DNA from: Bradyrhizobium stylosanthis | Lineage (GTDB): Bacteria; Pseudomonadota; Alphaproteobacteria; Rhizobiales; Xanthobacteraceae | DNA: 64,000 nt | Assembly (NCBI RefSeq): GCF_001641335.1 | Contig: NZ_LVEM01000003.1 | Coordinates: forward strand, 1,346,043-1,410,042 | Reading direction: 5' to 3' | Shown: positions 46,845 to 55,299 of the stretch, one piece after another | How positions within the stretch are numbered: the stretch's first letter is position 1 | Layout of the letters: every line of letters starts with the position of its first letter | The notes under the pieces: generated by a model | What the model was told of the DNA's origin: nothing | What the model saw: the letters and a program-made list of their open reading frames with translations, nothing else | The model's database searches: none | Program-made: the position numbers and the translations under genes

Positions 46845-47024
46845 TCAGAACGCTCTGCGCTTAGACAATTCAGTCGGGCGTTCTGCAATGCGGGATGTCG
46901 GCCGCAGGTGGACCGTGTGCAAACGATAGCGCTCACGCCTCTTTCGAGAACGCCATGCACGGATACCGTACCCAGCTGCGAAACCCACAAACATAATCGG
47001 AAGCAGAACTAGAAACAGCGTCAT
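46845..47024 (-). CDS. Small single-span membrane protein
   Basis: A 59-residue protein starting MTLFLVLLPIMFVGFAAGYG, one membrane helix, followed by a basic tail (IRAWRSRKRRERYRLHTVHL). I start at the ATG at 47024 because GGAAGGAGAG precedes it at the right distance; the frame is open for 17 more codons without ribosome binding site. A MerR-type operator lies about 100 bases upstream and points at it. Function unknown; the positive-inside layout predicts an N-terminal anchor with the tail in the cytoplasm. Confidence 0.6.
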   Translation of the reverse strand: MTLFLVLLPIMFVGFAAGYGIRAWRSRKRRERYRLHTVHLRPTSRIAERPTELSKRRAF

Positions 47025-47125
47025 TGAGAAGTCTCTCCTTCCAAAGCAATTGCGCTTTCCGGGGCGACAAGCCAAGACATCATGAAGCGCCTTGTTGTTT
47101 GTGCTGACACTACCCTTGTCGAATC

Positions 47126-47152
47126 TACAACTTGACGCCGGGTCCGATTCAA
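47126..47152 (-). promoter_or_regulatory. MerR-type promoter/operator (site 6)
   Basis: On the minus strand TTGAA and TTGTA are exactly 17 bases apart, the second block preceded by GTCAAG as in sites 3 to 5. The -10-like TAGATT is close to consensus. It points leftward to the 59-residue membrane protein gene at 47024. Confidence 0.65.
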
Positions 47153-47553
47153 GATTCTCGCGTGGAATATTATGCTGCCGCGGAAGCCGCAGACCAATAT
47201 TGCTTCACTCAAGTCCGGATCGCCCAAGTACTGCTGTTTGGCAGCCCAGAAAAATGAATCAGCTTTGCGGGGAACTAATCCTACCGGCTCGTAATGCGCC
47301 ACTCGTCCTCGCGCCCCAGCTTTGTTTGTGTGATGGGCGCTGGCCGGATCAATTGATCAATCATGACAGGTATCCGCAAACCCGGTGCCGCGTTGAGCTT
47401 TTCGACCGGGCATGGAGATGGCACTACGCTGGGACTCAAAAGTCGAGGCGGCGCTTGATCGCGATCGGTGGCTTGCAGCTTGACGTGGGGTTTACAGATC
47501 CTACAGAAGTCATAGATGGATACTTCTCGCAACTGCGATCCTAAGGCCGTGAA

Positions 47554-47820
47554 ATGAAGGTGAAAGAGCTTATTGAGCTTCTATCAAGATGCGAGCAGGA
47601 CGCCGATGTCGTCATCCCAGACTCGTTCTCATCACGCGGGGCCTTCGCCGTGGTGAAAGCGGTCCAGACTGGGTGGACTTTTAATCCGCAACTTGCGATC
47701 GACGATATCTCCTTTTGGATCGATGGGGTCGACTATGTTGAGCCGCCGCGCGGTAGCTATTTAGCTCGTGGCGTTAGGTTGCTCGGTCCAAAATGTGGAC
47801 CTGTACTCGCAATCCAATAG
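47554..47820 (+). CDS. Hypothetical protein, 88 residues
   Basis: A soluble acidic protein beginning MKVKELIELLSRCEQDADVV and ending VRLLGPKCGPVLAIQ, with several aromatic residues in the middle (TGWTFNPQLAIDDISFWIDG). The composition is protein-like and there is no competing frame of similar quality. The opening (KVKELIELLSRCEQDADVVI) resembles the N-terminus of small phage or island proteins that begin KVxELIxxLxxxxxDAxV, but I cannot assign a family. The preceding + frame (47092-47544) may be a second gene, but it is weak. Confidence 0.55.
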   Translation: MKVKELIELLSRCEQDADVVIPDSFSSRGAFAVVKAVQTGWTFNPQLAIDDISFWIDGVDYVEPPRGSYLARGVRLLGPKCGPVLAIQ

Positions 47821-48261
47821 CACCCAGAAGCCGCTAACGTCGTTGAAATAGCCGGCCCTAAGCCATCGATCGCTTTCGCCATCGCCCTTAAGGACGTTGT
47901 GGCGGTGCAGCCACTCGGGTGCTTTGGCCGCAAGCGCCAAGAGATTTGCAACCAAACGGACCAGATCTCTTGGTCAGCAAATGATGCCTGGCACGTCGCT
48001 TCGCTGGCTAGCCGATCATTACTCCTCATTGAGGGCCTTGAGGCCCAAAGAGGCGATGCCGAAATGCCTGGCCTCGCCGGACGGCGTTGGCCGCTCTTGT
48101 TTAGCTATTGGTGGCTGGAGAGTGAGGACGCGGGGGCCGAGGGTACTGACGAGGCTATCGAGCCTTTGCGAGACACGCGTGAAGAAAGCCGTAATTGCTT
48201 AGCCAACGATTCAGAACAAGCATCGTCGCATACGGTCAAATCAGCATTACTGATGGACGTG

Positions 48262-48558
48262 TCAGGATTTTTGGCTACGCTTACGCGCAGATCGGCCAAT
48301 GAGGACCTCATCTAACTTTCGGCCGGAACGAACTTGCGGGTCGAGCCATCTGGACATTTCCCACGCCCTGACCAGGTTTCCGGCGGGTTCTTTGGATTTC
48401 GATACCTTGGCCGCACGGTCGGATAGGGTCGACGCTCAGGGGGGGGCCGGGTGAGTTCATCGAGCCTGACCTTTTCGCCGTAATCCGTCGGGTTAGAGCA
48501 GCGGAGATCTTCTCGTGGACATTCCACAACTCATGGCCTTCAGGTCATTCAGCTTCAT
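48262..48558 (-). pseudogene. H-NS family nucleoid protein, three frameshifts
   Basis: Joining frames gives MKLNDLKAMS, ELWNVHEKISAALTRRI, EKVRLDELTRPP, YPTVRPRYRNPKNPPETWSG and RWLDPQVRSGRKLDEVLI. The fourth segment is the H-NS C-terminal DNA-binding motif (KYRNPxxxxETWxGRG) and the last one the usual PRWL...GKKLEDFxI end. The rebuilt protein would have about 100 residues, as normal, but shifts near 48525, 48480 and 48350 break it. Confidence 0.75.
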
Positions 48559-48767
48559 TGCTGCCCGCGCGAGACATTTCATCAACGAGATAATCTCGCG
48601 CGGACAACTCTGCAAGCGCTAGCGCGAGTAGCGGGGCGAATAGCTTCATTAAAGCGAAGCGCGTTCATGATCAGCAGCAGCGGCTGCATCACTGCGACTC
48701 CGGTATAACTCGATAGTCTGCAGCATCATGCGATCGCGTGACGCGGCCGGCTCGCCATGGAAACGCG

Positions 48768-49427
48768 CTAACAGCTGGTATTCCTGAGCAACACATCACC
48801 CTCAACCGCGCGCGGATAGAGCCGCACCACTTCGAATGAAGGTAAGAGCTCAAGGATGGCTTGCAGGGACAGCTGCCCTTCATAAAGCTCGCGGTCACTA
48901 TACTCCGTGTAGATATACCGCGTATTGCTTAAGGTCCGCCCGCCACCAGCTATGACATCGGACTCCGCTCCCTGAACGTCCATCCAGATCAAATCGAGCT
49001 CATTTACGTTCGCTTCACTGGCCCAGTCATCGAGCCGTCGAGTTTCAACTGAGATTGGTTGATCAAATCGAACCCACTCATACTCAGTAAGATGGTTCTT
49101 TGGCCGGCGTATTGAACCCGAGAGGTCCCAGTCTTTCACCTCAGCATCTGCATTGCTGGGGTGGAATTCAATCTGTCCATTCCGATCGCTGATCGCGATC
49201 TCAAAGAGCCTGACGTTTTCGAGATCCCGATGCAGATTCTTCTTAAAACGGACCACCGCACGGGGGTCCGGCTCAAAACAATAGAGCCGCGCCTCGGGGC
49301 AGAGCTCGAGAAACCGTTTTGTGTCGGTTCCATCGTTGCAACCGATGTCCAAGATGGTAGGACTTGGATTTCCCAGCAGTGAAACAAGCTGCTGGTGTAC
49401 ATCCAATGATGAGGTCGATTCTAGCAT
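48768..49427 (-). CDS. noeI: FkbM-family methyltransferase, probable NoeI (2-O-methylation of Nod-factor fucose)
   Basis: A 219-residue SAM methyltransferase of the FkbM type: SPTILDIGCNDGTDTKRFLE is the SAM loop, ARLYCFEPDPRAVVRFKKNL follows, FEIAISDRNGQIEFHPSNAD is the middle part and ELDLIWMDVQGAESDVIAGG contains the conserved metal/cofactor Asp of the family. NoeI of other rhizobia is an FkbM-type enzyme that methylates O-2 of the fucose on Nod factors. The assignment here rests on family, on the other fucose genes in the window (nodZ, noeL, nolK) and on a nod box about 1.1 kb upstream with one receiver-type gene between. I cannot exclude another methylation target. Confidence 0.65.
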   Translation of the reverse strand: MLESTSSLDVHQQLVSLLGNPSPTILDIGCNDGTDTKRFLELCPEARLYCFEPDPRAVVRFKKNLHRDLENVRLFEIAISDRNGQIEFHPSNADAEVKDWDLSGSIRRPKNHLTEYEWVRFDQPISVETRRLDDWASEANVNELDLIWMDVQGAESDVIAGGGRTLSNTRYIYTEYSDRELYEGQLSLQAILELLPSFEVVRLYPRAVEGDVLLRNTSC

Positions 49428-49683
49428 GCGCTGTAGTCCTCATGCCCGGATTGCGTTAACGGCGTCGGTAGACTTCCCCTGAACAACGGCATCATGTTTA
49501 AATTTGACCTCTCGTTTACCTAATGCACGAGCGACTCCTGCCGTGCGACTATCGGCCGACGCTCTGGCACACTGCGTTTGATCGCCTTCAATGCGCTGGA
49601 AAAGGCCGGATCGTTGCTCCCAAAACGATTTGAGCTGGCTGATTTAAGACCCCTCAACCCCTTCGCCGTTACCAGGAGCGGGC

Positions 49684-50208
49684 TCAACGGGCTCCCGCAC
49701 CATGGGGTCTCCAAGCGGCGCGCGACGATTTTAAGCGCGTTCGAAGCGTCGTTCCGTCTTTAAGTGTCGAGTTGATGCACGCGAGCAGCTCGCTATTGTT
49801 GAGCGGCTTCCGCAGGAGATGTGACACGCCGGCTTGCAACGCGCGCGTACAGTTGTCGTCGTCGGGCTCGGCCACAAGCAGAACGGTGGGAATTGAGATT
49901 CCGGATGCGATGATCCGCTCGTACAGTTCGAGCGGATTTGCGGTCGGTAAATCCACATCCGCGATCAAACAGGATGTGCTGATGCAGCTTTTCGAGCTCA
50001 GGAACTCATCGGCATTCTGAAAGAGCTCTGGCACGCATCCAAGTGAAATGAGCATCTTTAATAGCGGCTCAAAAACCGACGGATCATTGCACACGACGGA
50101 AATGATATCGAGCGCATGGGCCATTCGGACTAGATCTAGGAGCGACCTCTTTTGCACTTTCGGCACGAGCTGACCGCACGGCACTCGATCCTTCTGAAGC
50201 AACATCAA
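49684..50208 (-). CDS. Receiver-domain protein without output domain, behind a nod box
   Basis: The protein has one response-regulator receiver domain: DIISVVCNDPSVFEPLLKML, SCLIADVDLPTANPLELYER (the phospho-acceptor Asp would be in IAD), IPTVLLVAEPDDDNCTRALQ and GVSHLLRKPLNNSELLACIN (conserved Lys). The fold resembles FixJ/NodW receivers, but no helix-turn-helix follows; the last 25 residues are a basic tail. The first ~28 residues before MAHALD may not be translated, so the start could be 50124. The first acidic pair of the receiver is N-D instead of D-D. It may act as a phosphate sink or a protein-interaction switch. Confidence 0.75.
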   Translation of the reverse strand: MMLLQKDRVPCGQLVPKVQKRSLLDLVRMAHALDIISVVCNDPSVFEPLLKMLISLGCVPELFQNADEFLSSKSCISTSCLIADVDLPTANPLELYERIIASGISIPTVLLVAEPDDDNCTRALQAGVSHLLRKPLNNSELLACINSTLKDGTTLRTRLKSSRAAWRPHGAGAR

Positions 50209-50502
50209 ACACCTGCAATCGGCAGTTCTCGCCTTCGCCGCGAGGCTAGGACGGGACGCATGGTCGGTTCAATCGAACGTAAGTAGGTGGCCGGCATCGA
50301 AATGGTTGCAACGTCTATACGAAGGTTTGCTGACGGCGGGACCACGCGTCTCTGGCAGGTTTACGCAAGCCGCCGAGAAGACGTTGCCTTAATAGGCAAC
50401 CGCCCTCGATGCTCGAGGCGCCCCTCATAATTCTTCTCGGTGCCATCCTGATAGACCTGAATTCGTGTCTTGAAAGTGATTTTTGTTATCCGCCGTTCTC
50501 GG

Positions 50503-50552
50503 CGGCTCGTAAAATCGATTGTATCAATAGAACATATCTGAACGTTGGATGG
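50503..50552 (-). promoter_or_regulatory. nod box, second in the window
   Basis: GGCTCGTAAAATCGATTGTA at 50503-50522 followed by ATAGAACATATCTGAACGTT and GGATGG lines up without gaps with the nod box in front of nodA: the TAAAATCGATTGT core, the ATC at the same offset and the GGAT end are shared. It points leftward, about 300 bases upstream of the receiver gene, with the probable noeI behind that. Confidence 0.8.
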
Positions 50553-50778
50553 GTTCGCATCGCGGACAAAAACCGGCGAATGACTGCAAGCGCGGTGCGC
50601 CAGCGCAACGGGTTATGTATCCACGCGATGCTCCTGTGAACCGCAAAATGGATCGATGTGACCGTCCATGCTTCCTGTCCGCGGACCGGACCCGCATGCG
50701 GCGCACTTGCCGCGGAAGATAAGCGGCCTCACCCCTTGATCGGGCGAGCTCCCTCAACACAGTTCCCATTCGTCGGAG

Positions 50779-51195
50779 TCATCCGCCCCCTATTTGTGCC
50801 GCCAGGCTCGCTGCCTCAGATGGACCAATCCCGACTATGCCAACGAGCCACGAGGGTGGCGTTGGAATTTCCTGACAAGTCGGCCTCCAAAGATGCAGAC
50901 AGTAGCGGTTGTTATTCACGTATTCGGACCGAGGCGGATGAAGCTGCATGACGCACTCTTCCCCATCCCAAAACAGATCCTTGACGAAGCACATCTCCTG
51001 CCAGTTCGGACAGCGCCGCGGTATCGACACGGAGACATGTTCCCAATGCGGATGGAGCAGTGAAATGATCTTTAGTTCACAGCCGCAAGGCCCCTGCACA
51101 ATGAAGAGACCGCAAGGACCTGATCCCGGAGCGCTGGCGAATTGTCCATATCGTACACGACCGCCCTCGAGCTGGTCCCCAATTTGCGCTCTCAT
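50779..51195 (-). CDS. Hypothetical protein, DUF7694-like
   Basis: A 138-residue protein from MRAQIGDQLEGGRVRYGQFA. The second half reads CPNWQEMCFVKDLFWDGEEC, VMQLHPPRSEYVNNNRYCLH and LWRPTCQEIPTPPSWLVG, which matches a small widespread protein (N-W-x-E-M-x-x-x-K-x-x-F-W ... C-L-H-L-W) found in phage and rhizobial genomes. The ATG at 51195 has the perfect ribosome binding site AGGAGGT, so I prefer it to the open frame starting nine codons earlier. Function unknown. Confidence 0.65.
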   Translation of the reverse strand: MRAQIGDQLEGGRVRYGQFASAPGSGPCGLFIVQGPCGCELKIISLLHPHWEHVSVSIPRRCPNWQEMCFVKDLFWDGEECVMQLHPPRSEYVNNNRYCLHLWRPTCQEIPTPPSWLVGIVGIGPSEAASLAAQIGGG

Positions 51196-52298
51196 GCTAC
51201 CTCCTTTGCCGCGTAGATACACCGCTCTGACTCATGATGTCGCGCTCAGACTCTTCCTTCGCGTCAGACGAGCACTGACGAGCGATGCTTGTACTTTTCT
51301 TCTAATTTCATGATCTGCAAGCGGATGTGGCAGGACGTCCTGCCCGGACTCAAGCCGCACACTTTTCCTGACTGACAAGACCATTCTGCTTCTGATTCGT
51401 TCACTTTTAATCATCAATCGCGACGCGCCGTGTCCCGCGTGTTCAGCTCCGCTCCGTCGTGCTCGTCCTGATTCGATCAATGCGCGATCCGGTAGAAGCT
51501 GGGCAAAGACCAAATGCAGCGACAGGAAATGCCACGTTTGCCGCCACTTTTGTTGGCTTCTCCGATTGATACGATTTGAACGACCCGCTCTCGCTTCGAG
51601 CTTCCCAAGCACCAGCATCAAGGCACTAGCTCACCGATAAGCCATCAGCGCGACCTTAACGCCGAGCTCCGTTGTTAAGTTCACCGCGAATCTCCGAGCG
51701 GCCCGTGATGGGCGATTTGCCTACTAGCGCCTCTATCCTCTAGGATGATGTGTTCGGCGCGGCCGTCGTTCGATTAAGACCAAGACATCCCGCAGAATTT
51801 CGGGAAAGCGACGGACATGGCGCAGTCCACCAACGGCCCTTATTTGATCCGATGGTGCTATCACGGTCCTATCTTCATTCTGCCCAGCCTACCGAGGTCG
51901 CCAAGCATCCGCCCCCAACGAGACGGACGCGCCGCGTCCGACCTCAAGGGGTCGTCCCACCCTTGGAGGCCGCGTGCGGGCGCTTCGATACGAACGCTCC
52001 GACCACAGCGACCTTGATCTCGCTTGTGCCGTTCATCGCGCATTGATTTGAACGCTCTTGACACGTGTTTGATCCCACACAGCCGGTCAACTCTCCTCCG
52101 AGCGCCGACCACTCGACCCACCTATTGGCGCGTAAGTCGATCGCGAATGTCTCCAGTCCTACAACCTAACGTAACGTCAGATTCAAGCCACTCCCAACGC
52201 TTATTCACGACCAGCCAGACCGGCGGCTTGGCGAAGCCCTAGCTTGCCCGTCTACACGACGGTCGCGGCTGCGAAGATGGCAGATACAAGCAGGTCTG
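51196..52298. other. Spacer with one MerR-type operator, no confident gene
   Basis: Open frames occur on both strands, but none shows a motif. At about 52093-52100 the minus strand has a ribosome-binding-like GGAGGAGA shortly downstream of operator site 2, followed by a TTG-started 48-codon frame (MTGCVGSNTCQERSNQCAMN and on). It could be a very small protein gene under that operator, with low confidence. Confidence 0.35.
52160..52186 (-). promoter_or_regulatory. MerR-type promoter/operator (site 2)
   Basis: On the minus strand TTGAA and TTGTA are 17 bases apart; the spacer TCTGACGTTACGTTAGG is very like that of the nolA promoter (CCTCACGTGACGTTAGG), differing at only four positions. It points leftward. 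No clear gene follows; see the possible 48-codon frame noted for the spacer. Confidence 0.65.
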
Positions 52299-52634
52299 GT
52301 GCGACTTCAAAGCGCCAAGCATTCGACGAGCAGTTCCCAATTCAGCCACGAAACATCGTTAAGACACAGCGCGAGCCAAAAAGGGGACAACTTATGCGAG
52401 CGCGGCGTGTCTGAACTACTAAATCTCCAACAACACGCCGATGATACGGACATCGACCGACTTCAGAGTCAGCTAGAAGTCCTCAACGAACGCCTGAATG
52501 AACCTGAATGTCAGATTCCAGATCTTTCGGCCATAGCAGCTATTAGAGGAGAAGCACTCACGCTATCTCGGGACATTGAGGATATTCGGTGCTCGGCAGA
52601 CGCTGACGCACTAACAACACGTCTCCAGAAATAG
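52299..52634 (+). CDS. Possible small coiled-coil protein
   Basis: The C-terminal 75 codons are protein-like: SELLNLQQHADDTDIDRLQS, QLEVLNERLNEPECQIPDLS and AIAAIRGEALTLSRDIEDIR, a Leu/Glu-rich heptad-like pattern. The first third looks random, so the true start may be a GTG near 52405 (VSELLNLQQ). No family recognised. Confidence 0.35.
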   Translation: MRLQSAKHSTSSSQFSHETSLRHSASQKGDNLCERGVSELLNLQQHADDTDIDRLQSQLEVLNERLNEPECQIPDLSAIAAIRGEALTLSRDIEDIRCSADADALTTRLQK

Positions 52635-52916
52635 CTCGTCTCGATGCGGCGCCGTAGCAAGGCAACTCTGTCGCCGCATAGACGGTTGCGCATCCTACAT
52701 ATGATGATGTCTCTTCCAGATACCCTGCAGCTGCGGCTAACGGCCGATGTCCGCTACAAGAAAGCGGCTATGTCCGGCTTTCGAAATCCGCCGGCATCTT
52801 GGTTTGGCTGCAAAATTCGAATCGGTGGGTGCCCCCCCGGTCATGCCTAGTTCGTCAGCCGCCCGGATTGCCGTCTCGTGCCCTTTTGTCATCCCAATAT
52901 CCGGTGCGTAACGCCC

Positions 52917-54200
52917 CTAATCTAATCTGATTTCCTGATGGGATCGATTTTGGCAGCGCCCATTCAGCTTCTTTCGGTCGAGTTCGCCTTCCCACCAAGC
53001 AACGATCACGCAGGCCACGCCGTTGCCGCAGAGATTGGTCAGGGCGCGGCATTCGCTCATGAACTTGTCGATGCCGAGCACGATCGCCATGCCCGGTACG
53101 AGCCGCGGATCGACCACCGCCAGTGTCGCGGCGAGCGTGATGAAGCCCGCCCCGGTGATGCCGGATGCCCCCTTTGAGGTCAGCATGGCCACGACCAGAA
53201 TTGTCATCTGCTGACCTAAGGTCAGATCGAAGCCGAGCGCTTGCGCGATGAACAGCGTCGCCAGCGTCATGTAGATGTTGGTGCCGTCCAGGTTGAACGA
53301 ATACCCCGTGGGTACCACGAGGCCGACCACCGACTTCGAGCAGCCGAGCCGTTCGAGCTTCTCCATCAAGGACGGCAGCGCGCTCTCGGACGACGAGGTG
53401 CCGAGCACGATCAGCAGCTCGTCCTTGATGTAGGCGAGAAACTTAAAGATCGAAAACCCGGCGAGCCGCGCGATGAGGCCGAGCACGACGAACACGAACA
53501 ATGCGGCAGTGAGGTAGAACGTAGCGATCAGACCTATCAGGTTGAGAATCGCGCCGGTACCGAATTTGCCAATCGTGTATGCCATCGCGCCGAACGCCCC
53601 GATCGGCGCTGCCCGCATCACAATCGAGATGACGCCGAACACAGCATGGGCGGCATCATCGATGAAGTTGCGGATGGTGTGGCCGCGCTCGCCGAGCCCC
53701 ATGATGGCGAAGCCGAACAGCACCGAGAACAGCAGCACCTGGAGGATCTCGCCTTGCGCGAAGGCGCCGACCACGGTGTCAGGAATGATGTGCAGGATGA
53801 AGTCGACGCTCTTCTGTCCCTCGGCCTGCCTGGCGTAGTTGGCGACCGCATTCGCGCTCGCCGCGGCGCTGCCGAAGCCTGCGCCGGGCTTGACGAGATT
53901 GCCGACGAGAAGCCCGATCAGGAGCGCGAAGGTCGAGACAATCTCGAAATAGACCAACGCCTTGACGCCGATGCGGCCGACCTTCTTGGCGTCTTGAATA
54001 TGGGCGATGCCGGAGACGACAGTGCAGAAGATAATCGGGGCGATCACCATCTTGATCAGCTTGACGAAACCGTCCCCCATTGCCTTGACCCAGTCGTTGG
54101 TGGCGACGGAGGGCCATAGCCAGCCGACGACGGTGCCCGCCACGATGGCGATTAGCACCTGGGCATACAGGATCTTGTACCAAGGCTTCATGGGCGGCAC
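52917..54200 (-). CDS. dctA: DctA, C4-dicarboxylate transporter
   Basis: A 427-residue dicarboxylate/amino acid:cation symporter. Landmarks: MPPMKPWYKILYAQVLIAIV at the N-terminus, MVIAPIIFCTVVSGIAHIQD, VLGTSSSESALPSLMEKLER (serine-rich re-entrant loop), VVPTGYSFNLDGTNIYMTLA (cation and substrate site) and AMLTSKGASGITGAGFITLA (second re-entrant loop), then GNGVACVIVAWWEGELD. It imports succinate, malate and fumarate, the carbon source of bacteroids. It starts 31 bases after the fixA stop, so it is probably co-transcribed with fixA and controlled by NifA instead of the usual DctB/DctD. GC content is higher than in the neighbours. Confidence 0.95.
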   Translation of the reverse strand: MPPMKPWYKILYAQVLIAIVAGTVVGWLWPSVATNDWVKAMGDGFVKLIKMVIAPIIFCTVVSGIAHIQDAKKVGRIGVKALVYFEIVSTFALLIGLLVGNLVKPGAGFGSAAASANAVANYARQAEGQKSVDFILHIIPDTVVGAFAQGEILQVLLFSVLFGFAIMGLGERGHTIRNFIDDAAHAVFGVISIVMRAAPIGAFGAMAYTIGKFGTGAILNLIGLIATFYLTAALFVFVVLGLIARLAGFSIFKFLAYIKDELLIVLGTSSSESALPSLMEKLERLGCSKSVVGLVVPTGYSFNLDGTNIYMTLATLFIAQALGFDLTLGQQMTILVVAMLTSKGASGITGAGFITLAATLAVVDPRLVPGMAIVLGIDKFMSECRALTNLCGNGVACVIVAWWEGELDRKKLNGRCQNRSHQEIRLD

Positions 54201-54231
54201 AACGACGCGAAAGTCGAAAGAGATTTCAGGC

Positions 54232-55092
54232 TCAGCACTCCGAGCTCACGTCGGAAGCGTACGCCAGGGCTGAAAGTTCAGTTTCAAGATTCGGCCGGCG
54301 CTTGAAAATTGCGTCGATTAACGCCGACACGGGTTGATCGGCACCCTCGACTAGCATTGCCTTCTCCTCGCGCTTGGAGGGAGCAAAAACGCGTTTGACG
54401 ATAGTCGGCGAGCCCTTAAGACCACATTTCGAGATGTCTGCAATGCCCGCATCATGAGCATTCCATTTTACGATGTCAGTACGGGCGGCGCGCAGCGCAT
54501 CGATCATTCCACCTCGCCGGATCTCGTTCGTCGCCTCCAGCATGGTGATGAGACATGGAAGTCTTGTACGCAGCACTTGTACGCCGCCTTCCGAACGTCG
54601 CTCCACCTCTATTGCGCGGGCCTCGAGATCCAGGCTCGTGATCTGGGCGACGTAAGTGAGCTGAACTACGCTAAGCCGCTTGGCAATACCGGGCCCCACC
54701 TGAGCGGTGTCGCCATCGATCGTCTGCTTACCAGCGAATATGAGGTCTGGCGGGCCGTACTCTTCTCCGATCTTATGAATGGCCGCCGCTAGCGCATAAG
54801 TCGTCGCCAGCGTATCAGCGCCTGCGAAAACACGATCGGTGAGCAACACAGCGCGGTCTGCACCAAAGGTCAGCGCTTTTCGCAGCGAATCTTCGGCGGC
54901 TGGAGGGCCCATCGTCAGCACAGTGATCTCGCCGCCAAACTTATCGCGTAGCTCCATGGCGGCCTCGAGCGCAAACAAATCGAAAGGATTGACGATTGTC
55001 GGTACGCCCTGGCGCATAATGGTGTTCGTTACGGGATGGACCCGAATCTGCGCGGAGTCCGGAACCTGCTTTATGCAGACGACGATGTGCAT
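54232..55092 (-). CDS. fixA: FixA, electron-transfer flavoprotein beta-subunit-like
   Basis: A 286-residue FixA. MHIVVCIKQVPDSAQIRVHP, VPTIVNPFDLFALEAAMELR, ITVLTMGPPAAEDSLRKALT, GADRAVLLTDRVFAGADTLA and LIFAGKQTIDGDTAQVGPGI are hallmarks of the ETF-beta family. FixA with FixB, FixC and FixX delivers low-potential electrons to nitrogenase. None of fixB, fixC, fixX follows; dctA does. In B. japonicum fixA is likewise separate from fixBCX. A NifA-type activator site lies about 180 bases upstream. The C-terminus is complete. Confidence 0.95.
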   Translation of the reverse strand: MHIVVCIKQVPDSAQIRVHPVTNTIMRQGVPTIVNPFDLFALEAAMELRDKFGGEITVLTMGPPAAEDSLRKALTFGADRAVLLTDRVFAGADTLATTYALAAAIHKIGEEYGPPDLIFAGKQTIDGDTAQVGPGIAKRLSVVQLTYVAQITSLDLEARAIEVERRSEGGVQVLRTRLPCLITMLEATNEIRRGGMIDALRAARTDIVKWNAHDAGIADISKCGLKGSPTIVKRVFAPSKREEKAMLVEGADQPVSALIDAIFKRRPNLETELSALAYASDVSSEC

Positions 55093-55273
55093 CGGCTATT
55101 TCTCCAATAGCTGTGAGATTTGGGATAAAATGCCAGATCTCAGACCGGGAGACGGACACCCCGGATCAGACGTTGGTGTTAGTGGATTGGCGCTGTCTAA
55201 GCGAAGGCCAAGCTTGGTGGCCGCAACGCCACAATGCCGACGATACGTCGCAGACCGGACAATGGTCTTCGCA

Positions 55274-55289
55274 TGTTGAGGCCCGAACA
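55274..55289 (-). promoter_or_regulatory. NifA upstream activator site for fixA
   Basis: TGTTGAGGCCCGAACA is an exact TGT-N10-ACA NifA site, about 182 bases before the fixA start codon, a typical distance. I could not find a matching -24/-12 (GG-N10-GC) promoter between it and fixA, so the promoter is either degenerate or has been missed. Confidence 0.65.
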
Positions 55290-55299
55290 CAACAAGCGA

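Noticed and set aside
53241..54119. A 292-codon + strand frame opposite dctA
   Set aside because: It is the mirror of dctA in a GC-rich gene, full of Asp, Arg and His, without ribosome binding site or domain.
55093..55273. Search for a -24/-12 promoter between the NifA site and fixA
   Set aside because: Candidates had 12 or 8 bases between GG and GC instead of 10, or lacked GC at -12.
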